From positions 434,001-498,000 of the forward strand of contig NZ_ML660053.1 in the NCBI RefSeq assembly GCF_007004665.1: a stretch of 64,000 nucleotides of DNA, given 5' to 3'. The translations under genes and the position numbers were made by a program. Below the pieces are notes generated by a model that was not told the DNA's origin, made no database searches, and saw only the letters and a program-made list of their open reading frames with translations. This DNA comes from Denitrobaculum tricleocarpae. Its GTDB lineage: Bacteria; Pseudomonadota; Alphaproteobacteria; Kiloniellales; Kiloniellaceae. Positions 55,240 through 64,000 of the stretch are shown here, piece after piece (position 1 is the stretch's first letter; each line of letters begins with the position of its first letter).

Positions 55240-55742
55240 CGAAGGGCAATTTCGTTTTCAGCGCCATCCGCGCAGGTTCTGCCGGTCTCCTTAAAACCAT
55301 ATTTCAGATAAAACTCCCGCGGACAGCCGGGGCCGGGGACGTAGCTTGCCAGCAGATCGGTCATGCCGGGGCGGCTGCGTGCATGTTCGACGATGAGGTC
55401 GAGCGTTTTGCGGCCTAGTCCGAGCCTTTGGAAGGGCTCCGCGATCATGTAGCGCCAGAGCCAGATATCGCTGGCTTTGCCGTCGTCTAATGGCTTGGCG
55501 CCCGGCAGGCTTGGATCGTACAGCATCACGAAGCCCACGGGGGTTTCGCCGGCATGGATGGCCCGAAACCAGGCGCCCTTTTCGAAGTAGGCTTCGGCGA
55601 TCGAGGTCGCGTTGTTGGAGACAAATGACGTTTGAGAAGGGGCAACCTTCAGCGCGGTGATTCTCCGGACGCTTTTGCCGGTGATCTCAACCAGAGAAAC
55701 CACCGCATCTTTGCTCACTCTTTGGCTGTCCTGTGATGTCAT
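55233..55742 (-). CDS. GNAT-family N-acetyltransferase
   Basis: A 169-residue acyltransferase. The acetyl-CoA loop is MIAEPFQRLGLGRKTLDLI (Gln/Arg-x-x-Gly-x-Gly), preceded by the strand DIWLWRY and followed by YLKYGFKETGR. It resembles polyamine/diamine acetyltransferases of the BltD type, but the substrate is not proven. Convergent with the YqaA-like gene. Confidence 0.87.
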   Translation of the reverse strand: MTSQDSQRVSKDAVVSLVEITGKSVRRITALKVAPSQTSFVSNNATSIAEAYFEKGAWFRAIHAGETPVGFVMLYDPSLPGAKPLDDGKASDIWLWRYMIAEPFQRLGLGRKTLDLIVEHARSRPGMTDLLASYVPGPGCPREFYLKYGFKETGRTCADGAENEIALRL

Positions 55743-55885
55743 TCCCGGGTCTTTCGCGATATCCTTGTGTTGGAAATCACCAATAGCCTCTGGACGCCGG
55801 GATTTTCAATGTGGAAGTGTTTGAGCGCTTCAAATGACACAAACTGTCTGCAAAGAAGGCGTCAATTACGAGCAGGATGAACACT

Positions 55886-56293
55886 ATGTCGAAACGGCGC
55901 GGACATTGCCTTTGCGGTCAGGTGTCCTTCGAATACGAGGGGCCCGAAAACTGGTGCGGGCACTGTCACTGTGAGAGCTGCCGCCGCAACACTTCGTCTG
56001 CTTTCACCAGCTTCCTGGGTGTGCCCCGCACGGCGGCCAGTTTCACCGGCCGGAAACCCTCAGTCTATGTTTCCTCGCCCGGTGTCCGGCGTTCTTTCTG
56101 TGGAAACTGCGGGACGCCGATAGCCTACGAGACGGACCAGTATCCGGATGAAATTCATTTCTACGCGGCCAGTCTCGAAGACCCGGCGAATTTCAGGCCG
56201 GACTTTCATGTCCATTTTGCGGAGTGCGTGAGCTGGGCGGATATAAATGACGGTCTGCCGCGTTATGACCACAGCGGGGACGCCGAATCATGA
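55886..56293 (+). CDS. GFA-family (glutathione-dependent formaldehyde-activating-like) zinc protein
   Basis: A 135-residue Mss4-like zinc-binding protein: GHCLCGQV, then CGHCHCESCRRN, then CGNCGTPI and a His/Tyr-rich C-terminus, the usual structural and catalytic zinc ligands. ATG 55886 is preferred since AGGA lies nine bases before it; ATG 55877 is in frame. The family name overstates its chemistry; most members have no proven role. Overlaps the methyltransferase gene by four bases. Confidence 0.9.
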   Translation: MSKRRGHCLCGQVSFEYEGPENWCGHCHCESCRRNTSSAFTSFLGVPRTAASFTGRKPSVYVSSPGVRRSFCGNCGTPIAYETDQYPDEIHFYAASLEDPANFRPDFHVHFAECVSWADINDGLPRYDHSGDAES

Positions 56294-56769
56294 CCGACGA
56301 GAAGCAATCGCAAAAGGATCACGCCGGGGTTCGGGTGCCGCCGCCGGTTATTTTTCTCCTGCCGCTGCTCGCGGGCCTGGCGTACGACTCCGCCTGGGCT
56401 ATGGGGGCGTTGGCGGCCGTGGTTTGGATGCTTGCCGGCGGTTTTCTTGTTGCGATCGGACTTGCGCTGCTGATCGCCAGCGCGCCGCGTCACAAGAGAG
56501 CGGGAACCAACATCGAGCCCTGGAAGCCGACCACAGCGATTATCGATGACGGTATCTACGGCTACAGCCGGAACCCGATTTACCTGGGGATGGCGTTTGT
56601 CTGCGCGGGCATTGCCATCGCGGGCGGGAGCTTTGCCGCACTGGTCTTGCTGATACCCTGCCTTGTGGTTGTCCGCTTCTATGTCATCGGACGGGAGGAG
56701 GCGTATCTCGAAGCTAAATTCGGTGACGAATACCGCGATTACATGTCCAGGGTCCGGCGCTGGATTTAA
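56290..56769 (+). CDS. Membrane methyltransferase, isoprenylcysteine/phospholipid type
   Basis: A 159-residue protein with about four membrane helices and the C-terminal motif of ICMT/PEMT-like enzymes: DDGIYGYSRNPIYLGMAFV (the NPxY element) and the terminal EEAYLEAKFGDEYRDYMSRVRRWI, where the Glu-Glu binds SAM-linked substrate. Substrate could be a lipid or a prenylated compound. Coupled to the GFA gene by ATGA overlap. Confidence 0.88.
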   Translation: MTDEKQSQKDHAGVRVPPPVIFLLPLLAGLAYDSAWAMGALAAVVWMLAGGFLVAIGLALLIASAPRHKRAGTNIEPWKPTTAIIDDGIYGYSRNPIYLGMAFVCAGIAIAGGSFAALVLLIPCLVVVRFYVIGREEAYLEAKFGDEYRDYMSRVRRWI

Positions 56770-56833
56770 GTCAGGGCCCAGACTTTGCGAAGCAGGCGAT
56801 TGCAGTCGCGCCGTCACATGGTAGATTATCCCC

Positions 56834-57157
56834 ATGACATCTTTTCTTTCACGTCTCTTTGGCGGCCTGGCCGGCAAAACACCCGAGGACAGCGGACCAC
56901 CCAAACGGGGCGAGGCCGTGGAGTACGAGGGTTACAAGATCTGTGCGGCCCCGGACAAAGCCGACAATCAGTGGCGGCTGGCGGGTGTGATCCTCAAGCC
57001 GGGCGATGAGGGTGAGCTGGAGCGGACTTTTATCCGTGCAGATCTCTTTACATCGCGCGAAGAGGCGGAGACCTACGCCATCCGGAAGGGCAAACAGATC
57101 ATCGACGAGCAGGGCGACCGGCTTTTTGCCGACGGCTCTCCCAGCGGTCATGCCTAG
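56834..57157 (+). CDS. HlyU-family protein
   Basis: A 107-residue protein matching the alphaproteobacterial HlyU family (distinct from ArsR-type HlyU of Vibrio): YEGYKICAAPDKADNQWRLAGVI, ERTFIRADLFTSREEAETYAI and KGKQIIDEQGDRLF. Function as a regulator is by name only; no HTH is visible. Follows the methyltransferase gene by 64 bp and may be co-transcribed. Confidence 0.86.
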   Translation: MTSFLSRLFGGLAGKTPEDSGPPKRGEAVEYEGYKICAAPDKADNQWRLAGVILKPGDEGELERTFIRADLFTSREEAETYAIRKGKQIIDEQGDRLFADGSPSGHA

Positions 57158-57259
57158 AGCAAGGTGGTTGCGCCTGAATGTACTGTTGCGGATCATGAGA
57201 ACCTGTTAACAGGCCATGCCTGCACTCTGGGGCTGGCACTTTGGGGGAATTGAGGCGCA

Positions 57260-58633
57260 ATGGCGGTCAAAGCGCAGAACGATCATCAGCCCGATACGCG
57301 AAAAAGAGATAAGCGCCGCCGGATCTTTCAGAGCCTTTGGGCGCAGATTGCGGTTGTTGCCCCGGCCCTGATCCTGGTGATCGCCGGTTTCGTTGTGGCT
57401 TATCAATTCGTCGGACCGCCGCCACCGGACAGGATCGTGATGGCGACCGGGTCCGAGAGCGGTGCCTATCACGCCTACGGCAAGCTCTACGCCGAACGCT
57501 TCCGGGAAGAGGGCATCGAGCTGGTGTTGCGCTCGACGGCCGGCTCCAGTGAAAACCTGTCGCTTTTGTCGGATCCGGACGCTGATGTGCCGGTCGCCTT
57601 TATGCAAAGCGGGATCGGAGAGCCGGCGGATCATACGGACCTGAAGTCCCTGGGCAGCCTTTACTACGAACCGCTATGGGTTTTCGTTCGCAGCGACGGC
57701 AAACCCCGGCGCCTGACCGAGCTTTCGGGCCTGCGCATCGCCGTTGGAGCCGAGGGCAGCGGCACGCGCTCGGTGGCCCTGGCGCTCCTCGCGGACAACG
57801 GGATTACGGACGCAACCGCGAGCCTGGCCGCGCTCGACGGCGTGACGGCAGAGGCGGCGCTGCAGGCGGGCGATATCGACGCGGCCATCTTCGTGACCTC
57901 GGCGACCTCGCCCAGGATCAGAGCGCTTCTTGAGGCGCCCGGCATCGCCCTCATGAATTTCGAGCGCGCCGATGCTTATGTCCGGCGCAACGATTATCTC
58001 TCGAAGGTTCTGCTGCCCAAGGGAACCGTCGATCTCGCGAATAATCTGCCCGCCGAGGATACCGTTCTGCTGGCGCCGACCGCGACCGTGGTTTTTTCGC
58101 CGGAGCTCCACCCGGCGCTCGCCGATCTGCTGCTTCTGACCATGCGTGACACCCACCGCAGCGGCGGCCTGCTGGAAAAGCCGGGGTCCTTTCCGGGCGG
58201 CAACTTCGTGACCTATCCTCTGGCGCCGGTCGCGCAGCGTTTTTACGATGAAGGCCCCCCGTTCCTGCAGCGCTATCTCTCCTTCTGGGCGGCTAATCTG
58301 ATCGACCGCCTGAAGATCCTGCTGCTGCCGCTGCTCACGCTGCTCTATCCGCTCTTCAAGATCCTGCCGCCGACCTACAGCTGGCGCATGCGCTCCAAGG
58401 TGAACCGCTGGTACAAGGAACTTCAGGCCCTGGATGACGAGCTGCGCGCAAACTCCATCTCCCGCGCCGACGCCACGGCCCGCCTTGATGAGATCGAGGC
58501 CTCGGTCGAGAAGGTCTCGGTCCCGGCGGGCTTCGCCGCCAGCGCCTACACGCTGCGTCTGCACATCGACTTCCTGCGCCGCAAGGTCGAGGAGGTGACG
58601 CGAGATCAAGACGATGCGGCTATGGTGGGTTAG
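57260..58633 (+). CDS. Membrane-anchored TAXI-type solute-binding protein
   Basis: A 457-residue protein with a TAXI TRAP binding domain held in the membrane. N-terminal helix about 27-48, binding domain about 55-335 (MATGSESGAYHAYGKLYAERF, GEPADHTDLKSLGSLYYEPLWVF, GSGTRSVALALLADNG), a second helix (about 345-365, LKILLLPLLTLLYPLFKILP) and a charged, predicted coiled-coil C-terminal tail (380-450) in the cytoplasm. No permease gene adjoins. The topology, with a periplasmic sensor joined to a cytoplasmic coiled coil, suggests sensing or an assembly role. Confidence 0.9.
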   Translation: MAVKAQNDHQPDTRKRDKRRRIFQSLWAQIAVVAPALILVIAGFVVAYQFVGPPPPDRIVMATGSESGAYHAYGKLYAERFREEGIELVLRSTAGSSENLSLLSDPDADVPVAFMQSGIGEPADHTDLKSLGSLYYEPLWVFVRSDGKPRRLTELSGLRIAVGAEGSGTRSVALALLADNGITDATASLAALDGVTAEAALQAGDIDAAIFVTSATSPRIRALLEAPGIALMNFERADAYVRRNDYLSKVLLPKGTVDLANNLPAEDTVLLAPTATVVFSPELHPALADLLLLTMRDTHRSGGLLEKPGSFPGGNFVTYPLAPVAQRFYDEGPPFLQRYLSFWAANLIDRLKILLLPLLTLLYPLFKILPPTYSWRMRSKVNRWYKELQALDDELRANSISRADATARLDEIEASVEKVSVPAGFAASAYTLRLHIDFLRRKVEEVTRDQDDAAMVG

Positions 58634-58664
58634 GGTGGTTCTGAAGATCTATGCAGCGAACCGG

Positions 58665-60014
58665 CTACCGTTCGCCGGGGCCTTTACGCTGCAGTGAGAG
58701 GCCCTTCGCGGTGCCCTCCTGGAAGCCTTTCCACGCGCTGTGCCCGGCTTTCGGCGTGCCGTCGTCGTTCCGCGCCTCGATGCCCTCTTCCGCGTTTTCG
58801 ATCAGATCCAGATAGGCATCCATCGACGCATCGCCCTTAAGGTGCTTGCCCAAGAAGGCGGTGGCGAAGTGCTGGGCGATGTTGTTCATGCGCAGGGTGT
58901 CCCAGACCGGGTCGGCGTAGTGCTCGAAGGGCACGAAATCCAGATGCGGGCTGGGCTTCCAGGCCTCGACGGGGGCGGGGATCGGGGCGGCGGCATTGTG
59001 GCCCGCATGATCGAAGGTCAGCAGATAGCGCTCTGCATTGACGCTCTGCTCGAAGATGGCGCGCACACCGTCTTCATAACCCGAGACACCGTCCTGGCTG
59101 CCGGCCATGAAGAAGCTGGGAATGCGCACGCCGGTCAGGCCCTCAGCATCCCAGACGTCCCGGGTCATGCCCCAGGGGGCAATGGGAATGACGGCCTTGA
59201 TGCGCGGGTCCATCTGAGCTTCGTGGCGCTCGCTGCCCGCCTGATGCATGGCGAGTGTGCGGGCAGGGGCGCCCCAGTCATAGCCGACCGAGGTTTCGGT
59301 CACACCGCCGCCGGCCGTGATCACCGCGCCGTAGCCGCCCATGGAGTAGCCGATCAGGCCGGTGTTGGAACTGTCTACGATGCCGGCAAGAAAATGACCT
59401 TCCTCGATGGCAAAACGGCTCATTTCACTGAGCACGAAAGCCACGTCGAGGCGGCGGTTGACCAGGGTGCTGCCGAAGGCGGCCTTGTCGTTGTAGGTAC
59501 TGTCCGTGTGATCGATGGAAACCGTCACGTAACCCTTGGTTGCCAGGTTTTCGCCCAGGTGGCTCATCAGGAAGCGGTTGCCCGGATAGCCGTGGGAGAT
59601 CAGAACCAGGGGGAAGGAGCCCGCGGTCGTCAAGGGCTCGGCGTCGCGCACCGCCCTGCCGTGGAGTGTGACTTCGGTCTTGCCGTCGCGCAGGAAAACA
59701 TCGTAGCTGCCCCGCTGTGTCACATCTTCTTTGAGGGCCGCCGGGTACCAGACTTCGAGCGTGAGGGGACGGTCATAGCGCGGTAGAGGCTGGCCTTCCA
59801 GGACCCGCAGGATGTCGATTTGATTGGGGTTGCTGACCTCGAGCGTGCGCACGCCAATAGCATGAGGCCCGTGCGCCGCCAATGCCGGCGCATCGGGACG
59901 CAGCTGATCGATCCGGTTCACCAATGTCATATCTGAGTTTGCCGCTGCTGGGGTGACTGCGCCCGAAAGAAGGCACACTATGCCCACGAGAAGAGTACAA
60001 AGAAACCGTCTCAC
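58665..60014 (-). CDS. Secreted alpha/beta hydrolase (PAF acetylhydrolase/dienelactone hydrolase-like)
   Basis: A 449-residue exported hydrolase. Signal peptide 1-26 (GAVTPAAA, cleavage near ANS). The oxyanion HGYPGN motif and nucleophile elbow GYSMGGYG (Ser224) are typical; a plausible Asp (GSQDGV) and His (DHAGHNA) follow. Resembles secreted PAF-AH-like esterases of unknown substrate. Divergent from the RlmD-like methyltransferase gene. Confidence 0.87.
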   Translation of the reverse strand: MRRFLCTLLVGIVCLLSGAVTPAAANSDMTLVNRIDQLRPDAPALAAHGPHAIGVRTLEVSNPNQIDILRVLEGQPLPRYDRPLTLEVWYPAALKEDVTQRGSYDVFLRDGKTEVTLHGRAVRDAEPLTTAGSFPLVLISHGYPGNRFLMSHLGENLATKGYVTVSIDHTDSTYNDKAAFGSTLVNRRLDVAFVLSEMSRFAIEEGHFLAGIVDSSNTGLIGYSMGGYGAVITAGGGVTETSVGYDWGAPARTLAMHQAGSERHEAQMDPRIKAVIPIAPWGMTRDVWDAEGLTGVRIPSFFMAGSQDGVSGYEDGVRAIFEQSVNAERYLLTFDHAGHNAAAPIPAPVEAWKPSPHLDFVPFEHYADPVWDTLRMNNIAQHFATAFLGKHLKGDASMDAYLDLIENAEEGIEARNDDGTPKAGHSAWKGFQEGTAKGLSLQRKGPGER

Positions 60015-60295
60015 GCTCTGTTACTTCCTTTTCTGTCGTCCTGTCCGAGAGAAATCTATCGGCTGGGTTTGACCCTTTTGCGACGGAACCAAGACACCTT
60101 GTCAGCGGTTTCGGCATCGAAGATCTTTCGCGACTCGCACGTGGGTTACGCTACCACAGGTGTAGTGTTGCAGGGGATGGGCGAAGTTGTGTCCTTGCTT
60201 GGCTTGCGTCCACGGCGGGAATGGCTAATCTGCGCCAGCTCTGCCGCTGTGTCCGTGGCGGTTGGCGACTTAAAAGACAAGGAAGTGATGAAGCG

Positions 60296-61591
60296 ATGCG
60301 GCGGAAAACGCGACGCGGTGGCGGACGGCAACTGGAACTGACAGTCGAGTCCCTGGGCGCGCGCGGCGATGGCGTGACCCAGCTTGAGGGTAAACCGGTG
60401 TTCCTGCCCATGACCTTGCCCGGCGACCGCGTGATCGCGCGAATCCAGGGCGAGCGGGGCGGGGGGCTGAAAGCCGAGGTCGTCGAACTGCTGGAGACGG
60501 GACCAAACCGGGTGGAACCACCTTGCCCGCACTTCGGGCCCTGCGGCGGCTGTACCGTGCAGCACCTCGACCCTGCGCCTTACGTCGAGTGGAAGCGGGA
60601 TCTGGTGGTTCAGGCCATGGCGCGCCGGGGGTTTACCGGCGACCTGGTGCAGCCGTTGCGACGGATCGAACCCGGTACGCGCCGCCGGATGTCGCTGCGC
60701 GCAGTCAAGCAGGGTAAGAAAGTACGTCTCGGCTTCAACGGACGGGAGAGTCACCTTATCGTCGATCTGGAGATCTGCCTGCTGGTGACGCCGGGACTGC
60801 GGGCGCTGATTGCACCGCTGCGAACCGCCCTGGCGGCTATTCTTGCGGACCGGGATCACGCCGACATCGTCGCCACCGAGACCCAGAGTGGCCTCGACCT
60901 TCTGATCGTTTCGGCGGCAGAGTTGGATCTCCAGGCGCGCGAGCACTGGGCTGCCTTTGCCGAAGCCGAAGATCTGGCACGCCTTTCCTGGCAGCATCCG
61001 GACGAGGAGAGCGAGCCGCTGACCGTCCGCCGGAATCCGAAGCTTTCGTTTGGCGGCATTGCCGTCGAGCCGGTGCCCGGCGGATTTCTGCAGCCGAGTA
61101 TCGAAGGCGAGGAGATCTTGACCGAGCTGGTCATGGGTTTGGTACCGGAGACGGCGGAGACTATCGCCGATCTCTTCTCGGGGGCCGGAACCTTCACCTT
61201 CCCGCTGGCGCAGCGGGGCCGGGTGCATGCGGTCGAGGGCGACGAGCGGTCACTGGAGGCGCTCTGGTCGGCGGCACGCCGGGCGGACCTGGCCAACCGC
61301 ATCACAGTCGAGCAGCGCGACCTGATGCGTCAGCCGGTCAGTGCCGATGAGCTGGAAGGCGGCGATTGCGTCGTCTTCGATCCGCCAAGGGCCGGGGCAA
61401 AGGATCAGGCCTTTGAGCTGTCAGATTCAAGCATCCCGACGATCGTTGCCGTTTCCTGTAATCCCAATACCTTTGCGCGGGATGCTCGCACTCTGGTTGA
61501 AGGGGGATACGAGCTCACCGAGGTCACTCCGGTGGACCAGTTCCCCTGGTCCGGGCACGTTGAACTGGTCGCTGGTTTCAAACGAAACTAG
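60296..61591 (+). CDS. 23S rRNA/tRNA uracil-C5-methyltransferase, RlmD/TrmA family
   Basis: A 431-residue SAM enzyme. N-terminal TRAM-type RNA-binding domain (ELTVESLGARGDGVTQ), Fe-S motif CPHFGPCGGC with a fourth Cys in LEICLLV, SAM motif DLFSGAGTFTFPLA and catalytic Cys in VAVSCNPNTFARDA. ATG 60296 chosen, since family homology begins at that point (MRRKTRRGGG); a GGAAG lies upstream. Which uridine it modifies cannot be fixed from sequence. Confidence 0.9.
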   Translation: MRRKTRRGGGRQLELTVESLGARGDGVTQLEGKPVFLPMTLPGDRVIARIQGERGGGLKAEVVELLETGPNRVEPPCPHFGPCGGCTVQHLDPAPYVEWKRDLVVQAMARRGFTGDLVQPLRRIEPGTRRRMSLRAVKQGKKVRLGFNGRESHLIVDLEICLLVTPGLRALIAPLRTALAAILADRDHADIVATETQSGLDLLIVSAAELDLQAREHWAAFAEAEDLARLSWQHPDEESEPLTVRRNPKLSFGGIAVEPVPGGFLQPSIEGEEILTELVMGLVPETAETIADLFSGAGTFTFPLAQRGRVHAVEGDERSLEALWSAARRADLANRITVEQRDLMRQPVSADELEGGDCVVFDPPRAGAKDQAFELSDSSIPTIVAVSCNPNTFARDARTLVEGGYELTEVTPVDQFPWSGHVELVAGFKRN

Positions 61592-61658
61592 TTTTATTTG
61601 AGAGTCGGCTGAGCCTTCAACCGCCTGCGTTCACCCACCCAAGGATAACCACCCAAGG

Positions 61659-62741
61659 TCAGCCACATTGCGCGCGGTTGCGCAGCAGGTGATCGGCCAG
61701 CACCACGGCCATCATGGCCTCGCCGACCGGAACCGCCCGGATGCCGACGCAGGGATCGTGGCGGCCCTTGGTAAAGATCTCGGTGTCCTTGCCGAAGATG
61801 TCGACTGTTTTGCGCGGGCTGAGGATCGAACTGGTTGGTTTGACGGCGAAGCGCACCACCACATCCTGACCGCTGCTGATGCCGCCCAGGACACCGCCGG
61901 CCTGGTTGGAAGAGAAGGCGATCCTGTTGCCGTCCATGCGCATCTCATCAGCGTTTTCCTCGCCGGAGAAGGCGGCACTGGCGAAGCCGGCGCCGATCTC
62001 AACACCCTTGACCGCATTGATGCTCATCATGGCTTTGGCGAGGTCGGCATCGAGCTTGTCGTAGACCGGTTCGCCCAGCCCGGCGGGAACGCCGCTGGCG
62101 ACCACTTCGACGACCGCGCCCAGGGAGGATCCGCTTTTTCGCGCGGCATCCAGAATGTCGGCCCAGTCAGCGGCGGCGGCTGCGTCAGGGCACCAGAAGG
62201 GATTGTTACCGGTTTCGGCCCAGTCCCATTTCTCCCGGTCGATGTGGTGCGGCCCCATCTGCACAAGCGCGCCTTTGATGCTCACGCTCTCTTGCAGGAT
62301 GTGGTCCAGGACCTTGCGGGCAACGCCGCCCGCGGCAACCCGCATGGCGGTCTCACGGGCGGAGGAGCGTCCGCCGCCGCGGTAGTCGCGGATGCCGTAC
62401 TTGGTCCAGTAGGTGTAGTCGGCGTGGCCCGGCCGGAACTTGTCCTTGATGTCGCTGTAGTCTTTGGAGCGCTGATCGGTGTTTTCGATCACCAGCGAAA
62501 CCGGCGTTCCGGTCGTCACGCCTTCGAAGACGCCCGAGAGGATTTTAACCTCGTCGGCCTCCTGGCGCTGGGTGGTGAAGCGCGACTGTCCGGGCTTACG
62601 GGCGTTCAGCCAGCCCTGAAGATCCGATTCCTTCAGTGGCACGCGCGGCGGCACGCCATCGATCACGCAGCCGATAGCCGGACCGTGGCTTTCACCCCAG
62701 GTGGTGAAGCGGAAACTTTCGCCGAGGGCGTTACCGGCCAT
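61659..62741 (-). CDS. aroC: Chorismate synthase
   Basis: Last shikimate-path step: EPSP to chorismate with reduced FMN. 360 residues, with the signatures [17 protein letters not shown], the [29 protein letters not shown] block and the C-terminal [17 protein letters not shown]. It lies nine bases after fabI in the same direction, an arrangement seen in many alphaproteobacteria. Confidence 0.97.
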   Translation of the reverse strand: MAGNALGESFRFTTWGESHGPAIGCVIDGVPPRVPLKESDLQGWLNARKPGQSRFTTQRQEADEVKILSGVFEGVTTGTPVSLVIENTDQRSKDYSDIKDKFRPGHADYTYWTKYGIRDYRGGGRSSARETAMRVAAGGVARKVLDHILQESVSIKGALVQMGPHHIDREKWDWAETGNNPFWCPDAAAAADWADILDAARKSGSSLGAVVEVVASGVPAGLGEPVYDKLDADLAKAMMSINAVKGVEIGAGFASAAFSGEENADEMRMDGNRIAFSSNQAGGVLGGISSGQDVVVRFAVKPTSSILSPRKTVDIFGKDTEIFTKGRHDPCVGIRAVPVGEAMMAVVLADHLLRNRAQCG

Positions 62742-62750
62742 GGGAAGAGA

Positions 62751-63590
62751 TCAGGACTGCGGATTGAAGTTGGACAGCAGGTCCGCGAGCTGCGGGGCCG
62801 CGTCGACCGCCATCATGCCGACCACGTGGTAACCGGAATCCACATGGTGGATTTCGCCCGTGACACCACTGGAGAGATCGGAGAGCAGATAGAGGCCTGC
62901 GCCGCCTACCTGTTCGATGGAGACGTTCTGACGCAATGGCGAATTATACTCGTTCCACTTCAGGATATGGCGGAAATCGCCGATGCCCGATGCCGCCAGG
63001 GTTTTGATCGGCCCGGCCGAGATCGCATTGACGCGAATACCCTCTGATCCCAGATCTGCCGCCAGATAGCGCACGCTGGATTCGAGAGCGGCCTTGGCAA
63101 CACCCATGACGTTGTAGTGGGGCATAACCTGTTCGGCGCCGTAGTAGGTCAGGGTCAGCAGGCTGCCGCCTTCGTTCATGAGCGGCACGGCACGCTGGGC
63201 GATCGCGGTGAAGGAGTAGCAGGAGATATCGAGGCTGCGCAGGAAGCCTTCGCGGCTGGTATCGACATAGCGGCCTTTCAGTTCTTCCTTGTCCGCATAG
63301 GCGATCGCGTGGATCACGAAGTCGATTTTACCCCACTTCTCTTCCAGAGCCGCGAAAACAGCATCGACGCTGGCGTCATCCGTGACGTCGCACTGTAAAA
63401 CGATGTCGGAGCCAACCGATTCGGCGAGCGGCTTCACCCGTTTGGCCAGGGCCTCGCCCTGATAGGTAAAGGCCAACTCCGCACCATGCGCATGTGCCTG
63501 CGCCGCGATACCCCAGGCGATCGATCGATCGTTCGCCACGCCCATGACGAGCCCGCGCTTGCCGGCCATGATCGGTTGCGAATCAGACAT
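62751..63590 (-). CDS. fabI: Enoyl-ACP reductase
   Basis: NADH-dependent last step of each fatty-acid elongation cycle. 279 residues: cofactor loop GVANDRSIAWGIA, FVIHAIAYADK, TLTYYGAEQVMPHYNVMGVAK with the Tyr-x6-Lys catalytic pair, and SAGPIKTLAASGI. This is the FabI type inhibited by triclosan-class compounds. First gene of fabI-aroC; the 199-bp divergent spacer with the YihY gene holds the promoter. Confidence 0.96.
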   Translation of the reverse strand: MSDSQPIMAGKRGLVMGVANDRSIAWGIAAQAHAHGAELAFTYQGEALAKRVKPLAESVGSDIVLQCDVTDDASVDAVFAALEEKWGKIDFVIHAIAYADKEELKGRYVDTSREGFLRSLDISCYSFTAIAQRAVPLMNEGGSLLTLTYYGAEQVMPHYNVMGVAKAALESSVRYLAADLGSEGIRVNAISAGPIKTLAASGIGDFRHILKWNEYNSPLRQNVSIEQVGGAGLYLLSDLSSGVTGEIHHVDSGYHVVGMMAVDAAPQLADLLSNFNPQS

Positions 63591-63789
63591 TCATTTCCTC
63601 ACTGTAGCACTACCCTTAAGAGAAGCCGCATCCTACACCAATGCCCCGGCGGGTCAAAGGTACCGCACAGCCGCTTTCCGGCGGCCTTTGTAGGCTTTGC
63701 GGGGCCCTAAGGTCAATTGATTGCACGGAATTCCGCTTTTATCGTGTTATCGTGAAACAGTCATACACAAATTGTGAATTGGATAAGCC

Positions 63790-64000
63790 ATGTCGGCCCG
63801 ATTCGAATTGAGCAAGACCCTGCACTCGGTCAAGAATCTTCGACCGGTCAAAACGCTGCGCGATCTGCCAAGTGTGATGCTCTATGCAGGGAGACGTTTC
63901 CTCAAGGACGGCTGCCCGCGCTCGGCTGCGGCTCTGAGCTACTCCTCGCTTCTGGCCATGGTTCCGCTGTTGGCGATTGCGCTGACTGTGCTCTCAGCCT
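63790..64000 (+). CDS. YihY/BrkB-family membrane protein (3' end cut by window)
   Basis: The first 70 residues only: a cytoplasmic N-terminus, then FLKDGCPRSAAALSYSSLLAMVPLLAIALTVLSA, the conserved first-helix region of the YihY/BrkB family. These inner-membrane proteins have unassigned function (the RNase BN name is historical and wrong). ATG 63790 is preceded by GGATAAGCC, a weak Shine-Dalgarno. Divergent from fabI. Confidence 0.85.
   Translation, partial: MSARFELSKTLHSVKNLRPVKTLRDLPSVMLYAGRRFLKDGCPRSAAALSYSSLLAMVPLLAIALTVLSA

Noticed and set aside
57158-57200. Possible fourth copy of the palindromic element (CTAGAGCA...)
   Set aside because: Only the first seven or so bases resemble the element; no paired arms follow.
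61668-63047. 459-codon plus-strand frame opposite aroC/fabI
   Set aside because: Antisense shadow; aroC and fabI motifs are complete on the other strand.

Overview
The window is about 64 kb of GC-rich chromosomal DNA (roughly 60% by eye, with several AT-rich intergenic islands). Gene content and order point to a free-living, motile alphaproteobacterium, probably of the Rhodospirillales/Kiloniellales kind and possibly marine. The clues are the xseB-ispA-dxs run, a queA-tgt-queG run, aroC-fabI, TRAP transporters, methyl-accepting chemotaxis proteins, and PAS_5-like and ParA proteins typical of that class. The organism call is inference; I saw no rRNA, tRNA or CRISPR array.

Layout. 1-1.6 kb: the last two genes (ATPases) of a peptide-type ABC importer. 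1.9-8.0 kb: a GST, an FMN flavoprotein, cysE, a chemoreceptor, an 800-bp AT-rich non-coding stretch, and an enolase-superfamily enzyme. 8.4-10.9 kb: a three-gene module of an orphan ParA ATPase, a small ribbon-helix-helix-like protein and a long disordered protein with a PAS_5-like end. 11.3-17.2 kb: an accessory block with two ArsR-SRPBCC pairs, a divergent CGNR regulator/SDR pair, a DMT exporter, an AlkD-like repair protein and a putative glycolipid-binding protein. 17.7-22.9 kb: an envelope block with two tandem trypsin-fold proteins that have lost the catalytic Ser and Asp, an OmpA-domain protein and a small lipoprotein. 22.9-27.4 kb: an M23 peptidase and the queuosine operon. 27.6-28.7 kb: a mobile mystery protein A/B (HTH + Fic) pair. 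29-37 kb: a divergent ureohydrolase, a 2OG-type oxygenase, DUF423, TusA, and an RND efflux pair followed by an amidohydrolase. 37.6-43.5 kb: a histone-deacetylase-like hydrolase, xseB-ispA-dxs and a MATE exporter. 43.7-48.3 kb: a GntR-DenD-TRAP catabolic/uptake operon. 48.7-64 kb: tlyA, a chemoreceptor with its own solute-binding protein, sppA, several small enzymes, an orphan membrane-anchored TAXI protein, a secreted hydrolase, an RlmD-like methyltransferase, aroC-fabI, and the start of a YihY/BrkB gene.

How genes work together. queA, tgt and queG are contiguous and cover late queuosine synthesis and insertion. xseB-ispA-dxs links isoprenoid precursor supply to farnesyl diphosphate synthesis. 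In the TRAP operon a strong intrinsic terminator lies between the binding-protein gene and the permease genes, which probably sets the expression ratio. Three copies of a palindromic intergenic element (about 1.66, 28.8 and 43.6 kb) mark junctions between blocks; one supplies the stop codon of the TRAP permease gene. The items I would look at first are the ParA/RHH/PAS module, the paired pseudo-trypsins, the divergent ureohydrolase and the bipartite palindromic repeat.
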